The notes beneath the pieces are model-generated. The model was given only the letters and a program-made list of their open reading frames with translations. It was not told where the DNA came from and made no database searches. Below are positions 63,454 to 64,000 of a stretch of DNA of 64,000 bases, in pieces. A program made the translations under genes and the position numbers. The first letter of the stretch is position 1. Each line of letters begins with the position of its first letter. This DNA comes from Loripinus fragilis (lineage: Eukaryota; Mollusca; Bivalvia; Lucinida; Lucinidae), in assembly GCA_964019695.1 (NCBI GenBank), contig OZ026518.1:70071254-70135253 (forward strand), in the 5' to 3' direction.

Positions 63454-64000
63454 GACAGAGAGAGACATGTGATAGTTCTTAACAGCTCTTATATTGTATA
63501 TTATGCTATTAGTTGAATTTTGTTTTTCTTTTCCTTGGACCTTCATGTAGACAGTGGTGCGTGATCATAGTTTTCCCTGTCACATTTCATGTAATATGCA
63601 AGTAGGAGGGTTATGAAGATTTGATAGTGGTGTGTCTGGCCAAGAGTGCTTTGCTTGAATTGATGCTTTACATCCCTTACTCCATAGGCTATTTTAGATC
63701 ATGACATAATTTTCTATTTTTGGCAACATTGAAAAAATTAAAAAAAGTTTAAGTAAAGTTTCAAATACTCTGGTGAGGCGCAGAACAGGGGTCTCCTAAT
63801 CTCAACCCAAGCGCTCTATCACTGAGTCACTCTCACTAAAAAGCATATGCTGTTGGTACTTTATCCCATAATGTTGTATTTTAAGTAACCGCATTTTTTA
63901 GCTAATACTTACTTGGCGCAGGATTAGGTACTATACCCCTTGACGTTGAGTTGTAAATATAGTTATTTGCTATTCGACCAACAGCTCCCTCCCATACCCA
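50084..64000 (-). CDS. ENPP: ENPP1/2/3-type ectonucleotide pyrophosphatase/phosphodiesterase, 3' part
   Basis: Eleven GT-AG exons join in frame into 467 residues and a stop. Order: end of the phosphodiesterase domain (LPVRLHYSNNDRIDDVILDM near residue 60; ENPP1 has a clear counterpart), CWGGNSGYDN, PFENIELYNML, NISAAPNNGT (conserved glycosylation sequon, residue 142), then KHIPWGFP with His215 matching the zinc-ligand His of the K/R-H-x-x-Y-G-R-P motif. The C-terminal nuclease-like domain follows, with ITGPVFDHNHDGIVDN (residues 354-366; EF-hand-like calcium loop D357-N359-D361-D365) and ARVRDVEIITGLEFF near the end. These proteins hydrolyse extracellular nucleotides or lysophospholipids at the cell surface or after secretion; which substrate applies cannot be told here because the catalytic Thr, remaining metal ligands and N-terminal domains lie beyond 64000. 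C-terminal length is normal for the group. Confidence 0.93.
50942..51005. repeat. near-perfect GATCAG palindrome
   Basis: CAGATCAGACTGCTCC / GGAGCAGTCTGATCTG meet with only TATA-like bases between; the outer AAACAG...CTGTTT also pairs. Lies 85 bp from exon j in the intron. Confidence 0.9.
51091..51238 (-). CDS. ENPP: ENPP exon j
   Basis: Acceptor TTTACAG, donor CAG|GTAGGT. 148 nt: YPSHLFAIATRCKTTNVALE, then ENCTDLLTTAYLIP; cysteines match the ENPP1 pattern. Confidence 0.92.
51610..51845 (+). repeat. direct repeat D1, copy 1
   Basis: AGATTTCCAACAATGTGGTA, CAAAGGCTCAGACC, TATTCTTTGACT and CATCATTTGGAGTTTCT match 55685-55907 in order and orientation. Confidence 0.75.
52254..52380 (-). CDS. ENPP: ENPP exon i
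   Basis: Acceptor TTTTTCAG, donor AAG|GTACTA. 127 nt: WNILKELISQWLNEY and the calcium loop DHNHDGIVDN. Confidence 0.92.
52759..52839 (-). CDS. ENPP: ENPP exon h
   Basis: Acceptor TTCGTAG, donor ATG|GTTAGT. 81 nt: THENELSDIYYRLSSTMVPV, then AKGFQD. Confidence 0.88.
53700..53870 (+). repeat. degenerate GGATCC-MITE fragment
   Basis: GCATATAAAAGCGAGC, CAGCGAGATGCCATTCAAAT and GGCCCGATATTGCATGCTGG resemble the interior of the other copies. Ends just past the donor of exon g. Confidence 0.45.
53879..53993 (-). CDS. ENPP: ENPP exon g
   Basis: Acceptor ATTACAG, donor AAG|GTACTA. 115 nt: SNCIIHDPRLASANKYC to WTPILYE. Weakest sequence match, but phase and cysteine spacing fit. Confidence 0.78.
54470..55118 (-). 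repeat. dispersed repeat F4, reverse copy
   Basis: Inverted and diverged counterpart of 42898-43565, in the intron between exons f and g. Confidence 0.75.
55279..55470 (-). CDS. ENPP: ENPP exon f
   Basis: Acceptor TTTTCAG, donor GAG|GTAATG. 192 nt: includes TTKHIPWGFPQL (zinc-ligand His) and SSLPLWVSQTLNFTE. Confidence 0.9.
55685..55907 (+). repeat. direct repeat D1, copy 2
   Basis: See 51610-51845. Both are in ENPP introns. Confidence 0.75.
56552..56893 (-). mobile_element. GGATCC-MITE copy abutting exon e donor
   Basis: On minus it begins ATGCATGGATCCAGAAAGTT (after 56893) and ends CTGGATCCACCTAT. Contains several poly-C/poly-G runs, including 56570-56587 and 56740-56767. Confidence 0.75.
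56900..57102 (-). CDS. ENPP: ENPP exon e
   Basis: Acceptor TTTTTCAG, donor CAG|GTGTGT. 203 nt: ILNISAAPNNGTPGSLHHIL to DLTENQ. The GGATCC-MITE begins within about 10 bases after the donor. The family usually has His after NNGT; here it is Pro. Confidence 0.93.
57172..57449. mobile_element. TGGGCCTCG-type MITE with 38-base poly-C
   Basis: TGGGCCTCGTTTTGACAAAA at the left is inverted at the right (TTTTCTTGCGACGAGGCCCA). A C38 run (57377-57414) has expanded where other copies have only CCCC. Confidence 0.8.
57655..58925 (+). repeat. tandem array, ~8 units of ~155 bp
   Basis: CCATAGACTTATAATGGG, CTTCTCTGAAACCATGAGG, CCCACAGCTTATATATT and GGGTCCAAA blocks recur from 57706 to about 58900. Probably the core of another tandem-core element; end hairpins are not clear. 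Confidence 0.75.
59019..59106 (-). CDS. ENPP: ENPP exon d
   Basis: Acceptor ATTTCAG, donor CAG|GTAAGA. 88 nt: AVFMASGPEFKQNLT, then PFENIELYNMLT. Confidence 0.93.
59603..59666 (-). CDS. ENPP: ENPP exon c
   Basis: Acceptor AATTCAG, donor CAG|GTAAAA. 64 nt: DYIKRCWGGNSGYDNLDQRM. Confidence 0.88.
59918..60217 (+). mobile_element. GGATCC-MITE copy, best preserved ends
   Basis: CATGCATGGATCCAGAAAGT at the left and AGATCCGCGCATG at the right, with CCGCCTGCCAGCGATA and GGGATCGGGACCAGTG inside. Confidence 0.75.
60218..62150. other. ENPP intron b/c, no recognised content except one palindrome
   Basis: AT-rich. A GATCAG palindrome family member lies at 61925-61990 (CCCAGATTAGACTGC / AGTCTGATCTGGG). 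No exon seen. Confidence 0.5.
62203..62430. repeat. repeat F3, uninterrupted copy
   Basis: Contiguous version of 10340-10502 plus 15216-15310 (TGGTGTCTACTGTGAG, then TTTGTCACTTTCCCATTGG), serving as an empty-site reference for the 4.7 kb TIR transposon. Confidence 0.75.
62927..63080 (-). CDS. ENPP: ENPP exon b
   Basis: Acceptor TTTTAG, donor AG|GTATGT. 154 nt: SPDIIMKNITCRSPHLHPYY to DPEWLVT. Confidence 0.92.
63200..63260 (+). repeat. truncated tandem-core element start (hairpin)
   Basis: AAGCCCCACATTCAAGTGGGGC is a stem-loop like the caps at 28816 and 30458, with little following it. Confidence 0.45.
63372..63466 (+). repeat. (CCCT)n and (AG)n microsatellites
   Basis: CCTCCCTCC run to 63403, then AG dinucleotides to 63466 with two AC interruptions. 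Confidence 0.9.
63640..63840 (-). mobile_element. tRNA-derived SINE, reverse
   Basis: On minus: GAGTGACTCAGTGATAGAGC (box A) followed by GGGATGTAAAGCATCAA, the same order as 20733-20930. Confidence 0.65.
63913..64000 (-). CDS. ENPP: ENPP exon a (cut by window edge)
   Basis: 29 codons plus A; EGAVGRIANNYIY corresponds to the GPAARLR region of ENPP1. Donor A|GTAAGT. Confidence 0.85.

Overview
This is a window of animal nuclear DNA: AT-rich, with intron-containing genes, tRNA-headed SINEs, decayed jockey-like non-LTR retrotransposons and very many small inverted-repeat and tandem-core elements. The repeat mix (stem-loop-capped elements with ~145-160 bp tandem cores and ACGG-type ends, abundant fold-back repeats with GATCAG/CTGATC palindromes) is what I would expect of a bivalve mollusc. 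That taxon call is inference from repeat style, not from a diagnostic gene.

Three protein-coding genes can be supported from splice-consistent exons. (1) Minus strand, left edge: the first coding exon of WDR83 (MORG1); the remaining exons lie beyond position 1. (2) Plus strand, 18018-33196: a complete five-exon MAGOH (mago nashi) gene encoding 148 residues, the exon-junction-complex core subunit, spread over 15.2 kb. (3) Minus strand, 50084-64000: the last 11 coding exons (1404 nt, 467 codons plus stop) of an ectonucleotide pyrophosphatase/phosphodiesterase of the ENPP1/2/3 type; its 5' part is beyond the right edge. WDR83 and MAGOH are head to head; MAGOH and ENPP converge.

Layout: 1-1.4 kb WDR83; 1.4-18.0 kb intergenic and repeat-filled (nested inverted-repeat element 1.9-5.0 kb, MITEs, a 4.7 kb TIR transposon at 10503-15215 sitting in another repeat, a broken reverse transcriptase at 15.3-17.1 kb); 18.0-33.2 kb MAGOH, with a 1.36 kb long-arm fold-back element flanked by a 12-bp direct repeat in intron 1 and several tandem-core elements in the introns; 34.1-49.1 kb intergenic, dominated by a near-identical direct duplication of about 5.3 kb (34058-42419 and 43722-49061), each copy carrying a dead jockey-type RT; 50.1-64.0 kb ENPP, with MITEs and one tandem-core array in its introns.

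The most notable mobile element is a 3039 bp insertion (34994-38032) present in one copy of the duplication and absent from the other. The empty site reads AAATTT, the element lies exactly between AAA and TTT, there is no target-site duplication, and its ends are inverted repeats. That is the described hallmark of Spy DNA transposons. I found no antiviral, toxin, CRISPR or operon-like system, and nothing I would call a wholly new biological system. The interest is in transposon biology and gene architecture.
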